Shown: positions 42,667-51,253 of the stretch, piece after piece
Layout: each line of letters begins with the position of its first letter
Position numbering within the stretch: the first letter of the stretch is position 1
Assembly: GCF_002931055.1 (NCBI RefSeq)
Contig: NZ_PSXX01000004.1
Span: 1 to 64,000, forward strand
Length of the DNA stretch: 64,000 nt
Origin: Pseudoclavibacter sp. AY1H1
GTDB lineage: Bacteria; Actinomycetota; Actinomycetes; Actinomycetales; Microbacteriaceae
Direction: 5' to 3'
Program-made: the position numbers and the translations under genes
Notes under the pieces: model-generated
Seen by the model: only the letters and a program-made list of their open reading frames with translations
Told to the model about the DNA's origin: nothing
The model's database searches: none

Positions 42667-43240
42667 TTTCGGGATGGGTTTCACGCTTGCAGATCGCTTG
42701 CAAGCCATCCCCAAGCGCGAAACCCATCCCGAGATTCGCTCGCCAACATCAACACCGCGCGGAAACTCCTCGGGATGGGATCCTCACCTCGGCGCAAAAG
42801 GCCACCCGCACGAAGCGCCAAACCCATCCCGAGAATCGCTCAGCCACTCCGCCAGCACCCGCCCCCTGTCTCGGGATGGCTTCCACGCACGCAGATGACT
42901 TGCAAGCCATCCCCAAGCGCGAAACCCATCCCGAGATTCGCTCGCCAACGTCAACACCGCGCGAAAACTCCTCGGGATGGGATCCTCACCTCGGCGCAAG
43001 AAGGCCACCCGCACGAAGCGCCAAACCCATCCCGAGACTTGCTCAGCCATTCCGCCAGCACCCGCCCGCAATTTCGGGATGGCTTCCACGCACGCAGATG
43101 ACTTGCAAGCCATCCCCAAGCGCGAAAACCATCCCGAGATTCGCTCGCCAACGTCAACACCGCGCGGAAACTCCTCGGCATGGGATCCTCACCTCGACGC
43201 AAGAAGGCCACCCGCACGAAGCGCCAAACCCATCCCGAAA
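42667..43240. repeat. palindrome array, period about 203 bp, three copies
   Basis: The word CAAGCCATCC recurs at 42701, 42903 and 43106 (intervals 202 and 203). Each unit contains two hairpins. One is an outer GGGATGG..AAGCGCGAAACCCATCCC palindrome (copy 1: 42669-42688 with 42713-42732, 19 of 20 paired) around a TTGCAA core. The other is bounded by CTCGGGATGGGATCC and CCAAACCCATCCCGAG. It fills the gap between convergent LysR and thiolase genes and shares sequence with 8178-8245 and 57370-57940. Confidence 0.85.
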
Positions 43241-43252
43241 CAGGAGTAGTCA

Positions 43253-43308
43253 GCGGATCGGCGGGTCGGCGGATCGGCGGATCGGCGGATCGGCGGGTCA
43301 GCGGGTCA
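43253..43308. repeat. 8-bp microsatellite of seven units running into the thiolase stop
   Basis: GCGGATCG/GCGGGTCG/GCGGGTCA units in perfect 8-bp register from 43253 to 43308. The thiolase stop codon (43298-43300) lies inside the sixth unit, so the repeat spans the 3' end of the gene. Confidence 0.85.
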
Positions 43309-44611
43309 GGATGAGGGCGTCGCCCTGGCCGCCTCCGCCGCAGAGGGCGACGGCCGCGGTTCCGCCGCCTCGGCGGGCGAGCTCGTGCACGGCGTGCACG
43401 ACGAGTCGGGCACCGGATGCTCCGATCGGGTGGCCGAGAGCGATCGCGCCGCCGTGCGGGTTAACCACCTCGTCGGACACACCGAGTTCGGCCTGCGACT
43501 GGACGACAACCGCGGCGAAGGCCTCGTTGATCTCGATGTGATCGAGCGTGGAAGCCGCGATCCCCTGCTTCTCGCAGGCGTGGGCGATGGCGCGCGACGG
43601 CTGCGACTGCAGCGACGCGTCGGGGCCGGCGACCTGGCCGGCCGCGCCGACGACGGCGAGCACGTCGTAGCCGTGCGCGTCCGCGAAGGCGCGGGTAGTG
43701 AGGACAACCGCCGAAGCGCCGTCGGAGATAGGCGAGGCGTTGCCAGCTGTGATGGTGCCGTCCGCGGCGAAGGCGGCGCGCAGCCCGGCAAGCGACTCAG
43801 CCGTGGTCGAGGGGCGGATGCCCTCATCGCGCGTCACTCGCACGGGCTCGCCGCGGCGCACTGGCACGTCGACGGCGACGATCTCGGCGTCGAAGAGGCC
43901 AGCATCCACGGCCGCGGCGGCACGCTGATGGGAGCGCGCGGCGACGGCATCCTGTGCCTCGCGCGTGATGCCGAGGCTCGTGTTGTGCTGCTCGGTGAGC
44001 AAGCCCATGCTCTGGCCGGAGGCCGCATCCGTCAGCCCGTCATGGGCCATGTGGTCGAGCGCCTCGACAGAGCCGTAGGCCCAGCCCTTGCGGGAACCGG
44101 CGAGGAGGTGCGGCGCCTGGCTCATCGACTCCATGCCGGCTGCGACGACGAGCTGCGCGTCGCCCGTCTTCAGCAGGCGAGCGGCGTCGATGACTGCCGT
44201 CAGGCCCGAGAGGCACACCTTGTTGATGGAAGCGACGTGCGCCGAGGCCGGGATGCCCGCGGCGAGCGCCGCCTGACGTCCCGCGTTCTGCCCGACGCCG
44301 GCGGACAGCACGTGCCCGATGAGGACGGCGTCGACTAGCGAGGTGCCGATGCCGGCCTGCTCGAGCGCGCCGCTGATCGCGGCGGCACCGAGCTGCGGAG
44401 CGGTCAGCGTCGAGAGCTGCCCATTGAGCTTGCCCTGCGGGGTGCGCGCGGCGGCGACGATGACGATGTCACTCGGACTCGGGACGCTCGCCATTCCACC
44501 AGCGGAAGGACCGCCCGCGATGTCGACGGAGCCGCCGGCTTCGCCGCCGATCGCACCGCTCCGGAGGGAGCCGCCTGCGTCGAGTCCGTCGTCGCGGTTC
44601 GTGCTGCTCAT
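43298..44611 (-). CDS. acetyl-CoA acetyltransferase family thiolase
   Basis: A 437-residue thiolase. Seen: nucleophile Cys in NKVCLSG, the GHPIGASG histidine motif and C-terminal CGGGGQG with the second active cysteine. The first ~45 residues are a Gly/Ser-rich extension absent from ordinary thiolases, which begin at IVIVAAARTPQGK; an internal ATG (M40) could be the real start, but the ATG at 44611 is coupled to the upstream FAH gene (ATGA). It performs the last thiolytic step of the pathway encoded by this operon. Confidence 0.85.
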   Translation of the reverse strand: MSSTNRDDGLDAGGSLRSGAIGGEAGGSVDIAGGPSAGGMASVPSPSDIVIVAAARTPQGKLNGQLSTLTAPQLGAAAISGALEQAGIGTSLVDAVLIGHVLSAGVGQNAGRQAALAAGIPASAHVASINKVCLSGLTAVIDAARLLKTGDAQLVVAAGMESMSQAPHLLAGSRKGWAYGSVEALDHMAHDGLTDAASGQSMGLLTEQHNTSLGITREAQDAVAARSHQRAAAAVDAGLFDAEIVAVDVPVRRGEPVRVTRDEGIRPSTTAESLAGLRAAFAADGTITAGNASPISDGASAVVLTTRAFADAHGYDVLAVVGAAGQVAGPDASLQSQPSRAIAHACEKQGIAASTLDHIEINEAFAAVVVQSQAELGVSDEVVNPHGGAIALGHPIGASGARLVVHAVHELARRGGGTAAVALCGGGGQGDALILTR

Positions 44612-45630
44612 GCGCTGACGCGTCCTCTCGTTCGTGCCCGCGACGCCGCCCGGGCGCGGGGAACCGGCACGGCTTCCACGGCCGCGCCGATGACATTGCT
44701 GACTTCGCCGATGCGCTCGACGCGCAGCTCGACGACGTCGCCCTCGGCGAGCGGGGGCGGTGTGAGGGAGCCCGCGCGGCCCCACAGCTCGGCGAGGCAC
44801 CCGCCGTTGCCGGCGGTGCCGGAGCCGAGCACATCGCCCGGCACGACCCTTGAATTGCGGGACGCGTAGACCAGAAGCTGAGGGAAGGACCAGCCCATGT
44901 TCGAGAGCAGGTCGCTGCCGATCAGCTCGCCGTTGACCAGCACCTGCAGCTCGAGTTCGAGGAAGCCGTCGGCGTCGTGCGCGTCCGAGAGCTCGTCTGC
45001 GGTGACGATCCACGGGCCGAGCGTCGCGGCGAAGTCCTTGCCCTTGCAGGGACCGAGGCGCACCTTCATCTCGCGCGACTGGATGTCCCTGGCCGACCAG
45101 TCGTTGAAGACGCTGTAGCCGAAGACGTGCCCGGCGGCGCTGGCCTCGTCGAGGTTCGCCCCGTCGCTGACGTCGACCGCGCCCACGATGACGGCTACCT
45201 CGAGCTCGAAGTCGAGCCGCTGCGTCACCGGCGGGCGGATGCTCGCCCCGCTGCCCACGAGCGAGTGCGGGTTCGTGAAGTAGAAGGTTGGCGCGTCGTA
45301 CCACTCGGCGACGACTCCCGAGTCGCCGTCGATGGACTTCACGACGCCCTCGACGTGCTCCTCGAACGCCACGAAGTCGCGCACGCTCGGCGCCTCGATG
45401 GGCGCGAGGAGTTCGACGTCGGACACCGACGGCGCGAGGCCGAGCGAGCCATCCGCCCAGGCCCGCTCGATGAGCGAGGTCGCGGCCGCGTTGGCGCGCT
45501 CGAGCCCGAGCCGGGTCGCCCCGAGCACGGTGAGCCCATCGGCGAAGGCGAGCAGCCGGTCGCCGCCCTCGTGCGCGACGACAACCCCGTCGTGTGCGCT
45601 GCCGTCGTGCATCCACCTGGCGTATCTCAC
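44608..45630 (-). CDS. FAH-family hydrolase (fumarylacetoacetate hydrolase-like), copy 1
   Basis: A 340-residue protein of the FAH superfamily: metal ligands in LDFELEVAVIVG (Glu-x-Glu), the VFNDWSARDIQ motif, GPCKGKDFAATLGPW and the C-terminal GSGTAGNGG loop. Members hydrolyse C-C bonds of acylpyruvates or isomerise and decarboxylate ring-cleavage products. The GTG at 45630 overlaps the amidohydrolase stop (GTGA) and has GGAGG upstream. Its exact substrate is unknown; it resembles the larger fumarylacetoacetase-like group. Confidence 0.83.
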   Translation of the reverse strand: MRYARWMHDGSAHDGVVVAHEGGDRLLAFADGLTVLGATRLGLERANAAATSLIERAWADGSLGLAPSVSDVELLAPIEAPSVRDFVAFEEHVEGVVKSIDGDSGVVAEWYDAPTFYFTNPHSLVGSGASIRPPVTQRLDFELEVAVIVGAVDVSDGANLDEASAAGHVFGYSVFNDWSARDIQSREMKVRLGPCKGKDFAATLGPWIVTADELSDAHDADGFLELELQVLVNGELIGSDLLSNMGWSFPQLLVYASRNSRVVPGDVLGSGTAGNGGCLAELWGRAGSLTPPPLAEGDVVELRVERIGEVSNVIGAAVEAVPVPRARAASRARTRGRVSA

Positions 45631-46688
45631 CGGGCCGCCTCCACGGAGTTCCACAGGCGCGGCAGTCGCGCGGCGTTGCCGAACAGGACCTGCGCTTCGT
45701 CGTCGAGGCCGAGCTCCGCGTCGTGCACACGCTCGACGGGGTTCTCGACGCCCATGTCGAACGGGTAGTCGGAGCCGAGGAGCACCCGGTCGGCGCCCAC
45801 GGCGGCGATGAGGTTCCGCAGCGCGGTCGGCGTGTGCACGAGCGAGTCGAAGCTCAGCTGCCTCAGGTACGTGGACGGCGCGCGCAGGCACGTGCGCGCT
45901 TCGGGCCGCACCTCCCAGGCGTGGTCGGAGCGGCCGATGAACGTCGGCAGGTAGCCGCCGCCGTGGGCCGCGATGAGCACGAGGTTCGGGAAGCGGTCGA
46001 GCACGCCACCGAAGATGAGGTGCGAGATCGCGGCCGCGTTCTCGGCGGGCTGGCCCACGGTGTTGGAGAGGTAGAAGCGGTCGAGGCGCTCGTCGAGGCT
46101 GCACCCGAACGGGTGGAGGAACACGATGGCCTCGAGCTCCTCGGCGCGGCGCCAGAAGTCGTCGAGGCGCGCGTCGCTCAGCTCGACATCGCCCGCGAAC
46201 GACGACAGCTCGACGCCGGCCAGGCCGTTGGCGAGCACGGCATCCTCGAGTAGCTCGACGAGGCGGTGCGGATGCTGGAGCGGCACGAGGCCGAGCCCGC
46301 GGAGGCGGTCGGGAGCACCTGCGACGTGCGCGGCGATGGCCACGTTAGCCTCCTTCGCCGCCCAGACGGCGAGCTCTTCGCCCGCCCACGGGTAGTAGTG
46401 GCTCGGTGAGGGGGACACGAGCTGCATGTCCACGCCCTGCGCATCCATGACCGCGAGGCGCTCCTCGAGCGAGATGAGCTTCGGGAAGCTCGACTTGATC
46501 ATGGCGCCGGAGGCGGCGAGGCTCTCTGGCCCGTTGCGCTTGGCTTCGAGCTCGCCGGCGGCGGCGAAGCCCTCCGGGTCGCGTCCCTGAACGGCGCCCT
46601 GGAGCGCGGGGAGGAGGAGGTGCGCGTGCACGTCGACGATCTGGCCGGCAGCGCCGGAAGCACGGCCGGGAACGGTCGCGGCGGTCAT
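45627..46688 (-). CDS. amidohydrolase of the ACMSD/resorcylate-decarboxylase group
   Basis: A 353-residue TIM-barrel metalloenzyme. The N-terminal zinc motif is VDVHAHLLL; FLHPFG (His), LIAAHGGGYLP (His) and LLGSDYPFDMG (Asp) follow in order. This branch (Amidohydro_2) includes decarboxylases of aromatic or muconate acids and hydratases, more often than true amidases. It is coupled to both neighbours by ATGA/GTGA overlaps, so it acts within the monooxygenase pathway. Confidence 0.85.
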   Translation of the reverse strand: MTAATVPGRASGAAGQIVDVHAHLLLPALQGAVQGRDPEGFAAAGELEAKRNGPESLAASGAMIKSSFPKLISLEERLAVMDAQGVDMQLVSPSPSHYYPWAGEELAVWAAKEANVAIAAHVAGAPDRLRGLGLVPLQHPHRLVELLEDAVLANGLAGVELSSFAGDVELSDARLDDFWRRAEELEAIVFLHPFGCSLDERLDRFYLSNTVGQPAENAAAISHLIFGGVLDRFPNLVLIAAHGGGYLPTFIGRSDHAWEVRPEARTCLRAPSTYLRQLSFDSLVHTPTALRNLIAAVGADRVLLGSDYPFDMGVENPVERVHDAELGLDDEAQVLFGNAARLPRLWNSVEAAR

Positions 46689-47818
46689 GCCGGCACTGCC
46701 ACGAGCTGCGCGACGCCGCCCATGAGGGCGGGCACGTTGCCGTCGCGTTTGCCGTCGAGCTGCCACTGGCCGAGGGTCGTGGACGCCTCGACGACGTGGG
46801 CCGCGCGAGGGAGACGGCGGGCGTGGAAGTCGTCCCAGAACGGCTGGTCGAGCTGCTCGCGCTCGAGCAGCATCGTGGCGAGCACGAGCCCGTCCTCGGC
46901 GGCCTGGGCCGCGCCCTGCGCGATCGTGGGAGGGCAGCTGTGGGCGGCGTCGCCGATGACGACGACTCGGCCGCGGTTCCACGCATCCGGCACGACGTGC
47001 GAGGTGAAGAGCGTGTAGTGCACGCGGGCCGACTCGGTGAGCGAGTCCCGGATCTCCTGCCACGGTCCGCCGTAGCTGCCGGCGAGGTCGCGCATGATCT
47101 CGACGCTCTCGGCGGGCGTGAGGCCGCTGCGGTCCTGTGCCTTCTCGACGAGGTACGCGTAGATGCTGTTCTCGCCTGTCGGGCAGTAGCCGGCGATGAA
47201 GCAGCGGCCGCCGTAGTAGAGGTCGGTGTGGGTGACCTCGGCGGGGCGGGCCACGAAGGCGCGCCAGATGCCCATGCCGGTGCGCTCCGGCTTCGTCTCG
47301 ATGCCGATGAGCGAGCGGGTCGGCGAGTTGAGGCCGTCGGCGCCGATGACGAGGTCGACGCGCGACGTGTCGCCTGCATCCGTCGTGAGGGTCACGCCGT
47401 CGGCGTCCTGCTCGAGGCCCGTGACCGTGGTGCCGTAGTGGATGCGCGCACCGACTTCGAGGGCGCGCTCGGCGAGGATCTTGGCCAGGTCCGGGCGGTA
47501 CATGCCAGCCGTCGCGGGGTACTCGGGGCCGCCGGTGCGGGTCTCGGTGAGGCTCGCGATGACCGTGCCAGCCGGGTCGGGGGCGCGCATGCTGACGTCG
47601 TCGAACGAGTAGGACTGCTCCTGGATGCGTTCCCAGACGCCGACCTGGTCGAAGACGCGCAGGGCGTTGCCCTGCAGGGTGATGCCGGAGCCGAGGGCCG
47701 TGATCTCGGACTTCGCCTCGTAGACGTCGACCTCGACGCCGCCGTCGGCGAGGATGATCGCGGAGACCATGCCCGCGACTCCGCCTCCGACGATGGCGAC
47801 CTTGGAAACTGCACTCAT
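46685..47818 (-). CDS. FAD-dependent aromatic monooxygenase
   Basis: A 377-residue flavoprotein hydroxylase of the PHBH/salicylate-hydroxylase fold: the GxGxxG motif IVGGGVAGMVSA, the DG motif VIGADGLNSPTR and the GD motif VVVIGDAAHSCPP. It uses NAD(P)H and O2 to hydroxylate an aromatic or heteroaromatic acid, possibly with decarboxylation. An 88-bp gap separates it from the cyclase gene upstream; downstream it is coupled to the amidohydrolase. Confidence 0.88.
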   Translation of the reverse strand: MSAVSKVAIVGGGVAGMVSAIILADGGVEVDVYEAKSEITALGSGITLQGNALRVFDQVGVWERIQEQSYSFDDVSMRAPDPAGTVIASLTETRTGGPEYPATAGMYRPDLAKILAERALEVGARIHYGTTVTGLEQDADGVTLTTDAGDTSRVDLVIGADGLNSPTRSLIGIETKPERTGMGIWRAFVARPAEVTHTDLYYGGRCFIAGYCPTGENSIYAYLVEKAQDRSGLTPAESVEIMRDLAGSYGGPWQEIRDSLTESARVHYTLFTSHVVPDAWNRGRVVVIGDAAHSCPPTIAQGAAQAAEDGLVLATMLLEREQLDQPFWDDFHARRLPRAAHVVEASTTLGQWQLDGKRDGNVPALMGGVAQLVAVPA

Positions 47819-47906
47819 GATGGTCCTGCTTTCTGCGTCTGCGTTGACGATGAAGGTGTCTGGGTCAGCGGCGGCGGGGCTGCCTCTGGGGTGGACGAGT
47901 GGGTGC

Positions 47907-48983
47907 TCAGCGGATGGCGATCGGGTTGACGGGCGAGCCGACGGCACCCGTGATGGGCAGCGGCGGTGCGACGAGCAGGAACTCGTACACGCCGTCGGCC
48001 TGGCACGCGGATGCGAGGGCTTCGAGGTCCCACATCTCGCCGATGGTGAGTCCCATGTTGGGGATGACCACCTGGTGGAGGGGCTGGAAGGCCTCGTCGA
48101 ACTCGTTGGGGCGCACCTCGAAGCCCCACGTGTCGGTTGCGATGGCCGCGATCTCGGAGCGGTGCAGCCAGCCGGCCGTCGTGAACGACAGCCCGGCGCT
48201 TGGCCCGCCGGCGTAGCCGTTCCAGCCGTCGCGTTGCGCGCGGGCGTAGCGGCCAGTGCGGACGAGCACGATGTCGCCGCGGCCGACCGCCGCCGTGGCG
48301 CCCTGCGCGTGGATGCACGCTTCGAGGTCAGCGGTCGTGATCGCGTAGCCGTCCTCGAGCTCCCCGCTGTCACGTAGGTGCCTGCCGAGGTCGAGGAGGA
48401 CGCCGCGGCTCACGATCTCGGCCGCCGTGTGCTCGATGCCCGTCACGAGGTCGCCCTCGCTCGTCACGACCTCGCCCGAGCGGCGGCCGTTCCACGCGTA
48501 GCCGTGGTCGAAAATGTGGCCGAGGCCGTCCCACTGGGTCGAGCACTGCAGCGGCATGGCGATGACGTCGTCGGCCCCGCCGAGACCGTGCGGGAACCCC
48601 TGGTTCGCGAGCTGCGCATCCGTGCCCGTGTCGAGCATCGTGTGCACGGGGTTCGTGCGGCGCCGCCACCCCATCTGGGGGCCGTTCATGTCGAAGGGCT
48701 GCGAGAGCGAGAAGCTGCGGCCCGCGCGCACGAGCTTCGCCGCGGCGGCGCGCTTGGCGTCGTCGATGAAGTTGAGCGTGCCGATGCGGTCGTCGTCGCC
48801 CCAACGGCCCCAGTTGCGGAAGGCCTTCGCCGCGCGGGCGACCTCGGTGGTGGGGTCGGTGCGGTCGAGCTCGGCAGGGTTCGCGGTTGGAGCTCCCGTG
48901 ACTTCAGGGGCTCCCCCAGCGTTGGCGGTGCCCCTGGTGTCGCCGGTGTCCGTGTTGTCGGCGGTGTCGGTGAGGGAGGTCAC
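47907..48983 (-). CDS. cyclase family protein (kynurenine formamidase-like fold)
   Basis: A 358-residue member of the putative cyclase family (PF04199-type). The metal-binding stretch QWDGLGHIFDHG replaces the shorter HxGTHxD of classical formamidases, as in the long-chain subgroup found in catabolic operons; a later VVIPNMGL loop and VAPPLPITGAVGSPVNP tail fit too. Residues 1-45 are a Thr/Asp/Gly-rich, probably disordered leader. It probably hydrolyses or lactonises an intermediate. The ATG overlaps the FAH stop (48980). Confidence 0.82.
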   Translation of the reverse strand: MTSLTDTADNTDTGDTRGTANAGGAPEVTGAPTANPAELDRTDPTTEVARAAKAFRNWGRWGDDDRIGTLNFIDDAKRAAAAKLVRAGRSFSLSQPFDMNGPQMGWRRRTNPVHTMLDTGTDAQLANQGFPHGLGGADDVIAMPLQCSTQWDGLGHIFDHGYAWNGRRSGEVVTSEGDLVTGIEHTAAEIVSRGVLLDLGRHLRDSGELEDGYAITTADLEACIHAQGATAAVGRGDIVLVRTGRYARAQRDGWNGYAGGPSAGLSFTTAGWLHRSEIAAIATDTWGFEVRPNEFDEAFQPLHQVVIPNMGLTIGEMWDLEALASACQADGVYEFLLVAPPLPITGAVGSPVNPIAIR

Positions 48984-49969
48984 GAGGAGACCGCTTCTGC
49001 GCGCACCCGCGTCGTCTGCGTCCCGAGACCCTCGATGACGCTCACCATGACGTCGCCATCACGGAGGAGGCGGCCGTGCACGATGCCGTTGCCGGCCGGG
49101 CTGCCGGTGAGGAGCAGGTCTCCGGGGAGGAGCGGCATGGTCTCGGATGCGGCCGAGATGAGCGCGGGGATGTCGAAGAGGAGGTCGTCGCTGACGGCGT
49201 CCTGCATGGTGTCGCCGTTGAGCGTGAGCTTCAGCGTGAGCGAGTGCGGGTCGGTCACGAACTGCGCTGGCACGAGGAAGGGTCCCGTCGGGAGGAAGCC
49301 CGGCGCGTTCTTGCCTCGGTACCAATCCGTGCCGATCTCCTTCATGTCCTTCCGGAAGATGAGGTCGCGCGTCGAGATGTCGTTCACGATCGTGTACCCG
49401 GCGACGTGGTCGAGAGCATCCTCGCGGGAGACGCGGTGTGCGCGCTTGCCGATGACCACGGCGAGCTCCAGCTCCCAGTCGTGCTGGTCGCTGTAGCCGG
49501 GCAGCTCGAGCTCGGCGTCGACACCGGCGACGGCCGTGGGGAGGCCGATGAAGAAGTACGGCTCGCCGTCCCTGGCGCGTGCATCCATCATCTCGGCCGC
49601 CCACTCGCGCAGCTCCTCGATGGGGCGCGGGTCGTTCTTCGCCCGGCCGGCAGCGACGAGGTCGATGACGTGCGTGCGGTAGTTGGCGCCCGTCTGCAGC
49701 ACCTGGCGTGGCTCGACGGGCGCTTCGAGGGTGACGTCGTCGAGGGCGAGCCAGTCGGCGACGTCACCCGCTGCTGCGAGCTGCGCGAGGCGGTCCCAGG
49801 AGGCGGGCGCTTCGGCGAGGAAGTCGTTGAGGGAGTCTGCGCCGAGCTCCTCGCTGCTCAGCGGGCGGATGCGGCCGGCCGCGACGAGTCCGAGCTGCGG
49901 CTTCCCCTCCCCCACGCTGAAGCGGGCAAGAGCGAAGTCGGCGGTCAGGCCTTCGGACGACGATGTCAC
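48980..49969 (-). CDS. FAH-family hydrolase (fumarylpyruvate hydrolase-like), copy 2
   Basis: A 329-residue FAH-superfamily enzyme: QTGANYRTH, WELELAVVIG (Glu-x-Glu metal site), YTIVNDISTRDL, FLPTGPFLVP and the terminal LTGSPAGNGIV. It hydrolyses a 2,4-diketo acid or acts as an isomerase. GTG at 49969 is preferred because GGAG precedes it and because the alternative ATG at 50011 lies inside a TTGACTTATGTC promoter-like element. It is first in the operon running to the thiolase at 43298. Confidence 0.85.
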   Translation of the reverse strand: MTSSSEGLTADFALARFSVGEGKPQLGLVAAGRIRPLSSEELGADSLNDFLAEAPASWDRLAQLAAAGDVADWLALDDVTLEAPVEPRQVLQTGANYRTHVIDLVAAGRAKNDPRPIEELREWAAEMMDARARDGEPYFFIGLPTAVAGVDAELELPGYSDQHDWELELAVVIGKRAHRVSREDALDHVAGYTIVNDISTRDLIFRKDMKEIGTDWYRGKNAPGFLPTGPFLVPAQFVTDPHSLTLKLTLNGDTMQDAVSDDLLFDIPALISAASETMPLLPGDLLLTGSPAGNGIVHGRLLRDGDVMVSVIEGLGTQTTRVRAEAVSS

Positions 49970-50006
49970 GGTTGGTCTCCAATTCACGACGCTTCGGTGC
50001 GTTCGT

Positions 50007-50018
50007 GACATAAGTCAA
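50007..50018 (-). promoter_or_regulatory. GACATAAG-type element upstream of the aromatic operon
   Basis: The minus strand reads TTGACTTATGTC: a TTGACT box fused to CTTATGTC, the complement of the GACATAAG word seen at three other catabolic promoters. No clear -10 box follows. Confidence 0.4.
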
Positions 50019-50033
50019 CCGTGTTCGGCGCCA

Positions 50034-50813
50034 TCAGCCAAGCGGGGATCCGTTATCCAGGGCATCAGGGCTGGTGATGGGGCCGCTCACGCTCTCGATC
50101 CAGGGGCGAACGTCGACGATCCCCTCCGGCAACAGGGCTCTGGCGGATGCGAAACCGTCTGGCAGCTGGGTCACCAGAGCGTGTGCGTAGCGTTCGCCTC
50201 GGTCGGTCGTTCCCTCCCCGATCTTCAGCACCTGATCATCCGGCACCGAGTCGACGAGGGCTCGCGCGTCTTCGAGCTGCGCCTCATTCCACCGGCTGGG
50301 GAAGACGACGACGGGGCCCGCCGGCCCCTGCGCCACAAGCGCCTCGACTCGCTCCGGCTCGGGTGAGGAGAAAACGTAGACCCGCCCGTGCTCGGCCAGG
50401 GCTACGTGAGTCATGGCGAGCACAGACGGATGCCGACCCAACCTGGCGGCGAATGCCTCGAAGTCTGGATGCTCTGCGTGCGTGGGCGTGTAAGCCTCCC
50501 GGACCCGCTGCGCAAGGACTCGGAGGGAGGCCACGGCCGGATCGACGGCAGCGTTCTTATTCCAGCGGGAAACCAGCAGGGCTTCTCCGTCCCAAGAGCC
50601 CTCTACTTCCACACTCCCCTCAAAGAGGGACAGCCCGACCCTCGCCGCCTCGTCGAGCCGGAGCGGCAGGAGACGCTCATCCCAGACGAACACCTCCGAT
50701 GGACGAAACGGAGTCAGATACGACGCTGCGCGCACCGGGTCGACCACGAGCCACCCACGCGCACGGAACCTGCCGCCAGTCACCAGCCCTGCGGACGCGC
50801 TCATGTCAGCCAT
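50034..50813 (-). CDS. unknown conserved-looking protein
   Basis: A 259-residue soluble protein, no family recognised. The central segment PSVLAMTHVALAEHGRVYVF and the later GPVVVFPSRWNEAQLEDARAL look like alpha/beta secondary structure; Trp and Arg content is high. Codon use and third-position G+C are typical of real genes here. It lies directly upstream of the FAH gene in the same direction and could belong to the same operon, but no overlap or strong ribosome site proves it. Confidence 0.6.
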   Translation of the reverse strand: MADMSASAGLVTGGRFRARGWLVVDPVRAASYLTPFRPSEVFVWDERLLPLRLDEAARVGLSLFEGSVEVEGSWDGEALLVSRWNKNAAVDPAVASLRVLAQRVREAYTPTHAEHPDFEAFAARLGRHPSVLAMTHVALAEHGRVYVFSSPEPERVEALVAQGPAGPVVVFPSRWNEAQLEDARALVDSVPDDQVLKIGEGTTDRGERYAHALVTQLPDGFASARALLPEGIVDVRPWIESVSGPITSPDALDNGSPLG

Positions 50814-50902
50814 ACCGATCCACGCTAGCTCGGGAATCCGCCCCGAACGCCGTCTCGCGTTGAACTTCGAAACAGGATTCGACGACTCGTCAATCTGTGA
50901 CC

Positions 50903-51253
50903 TTAGACATCAGCCTGCGCTCGTCGATCAAGCGCCGCCGCACGAACACGTGCCGGATGCCCGATTGAGATGAGGATCTTTCGAGCCGGAGACTCCCCGG
51001 CCAGCAGGGGGCTGTCCCTATATCCCCAAATATTCCGGATGGAACCGACGAGCACGCTCACGGTCACCAGAATCGGAATCACCAACGGCACATCAAGACC
51101 CAAATTGTCGTAGAGGAACCCGAACGAGATATTGGCAGCAATGAAACCGACTGTCGAGAGTCGTTCTTCTACATTCACCATCAGACCAAGCCCAACGGCG
51201 GCAAGGAGTACGCCGATGTAGGCGGCGGCATTACTCGAGAGAAAATCGATCAC
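50903..51253 (-). CDS. small membrane protein of unknown function
   Basis: A 116-residue protein with about three hydrophobic segments (AAAYIGVLLAAVGLGLMV, VGFIAANISFGFLY and PLVIPILVTVSVLVGSI) and a basic C-terminus. No family recognised. The GTG at 51253 has AAAGGA about 9 nt upstream; longer frames add a low-quality N-terminus. The gene and its flanks are more A+T-rich than neighbours, hinting at recent acquisition. Confidence 0.55.
   Translation of the reverse strand: MIDFLSSNAAAYIGVLLAAVGLGLMVNVEERLSTVGFIAANISFGFLYDNLGLDVPLVIPILVTVSVLVGSIRNIWGYRDSPLLAGESPARKILISIGHPARVRAAALDRRAQADV

Noticed and set aside
42667-43240. CRISPR array
   Set aside because: Units of about 203 bp repeat as wholes with no unique spacers of uniform size; no cas genes nearby. 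The same reasoning excludes the 167-bp and 82-bp arrays.
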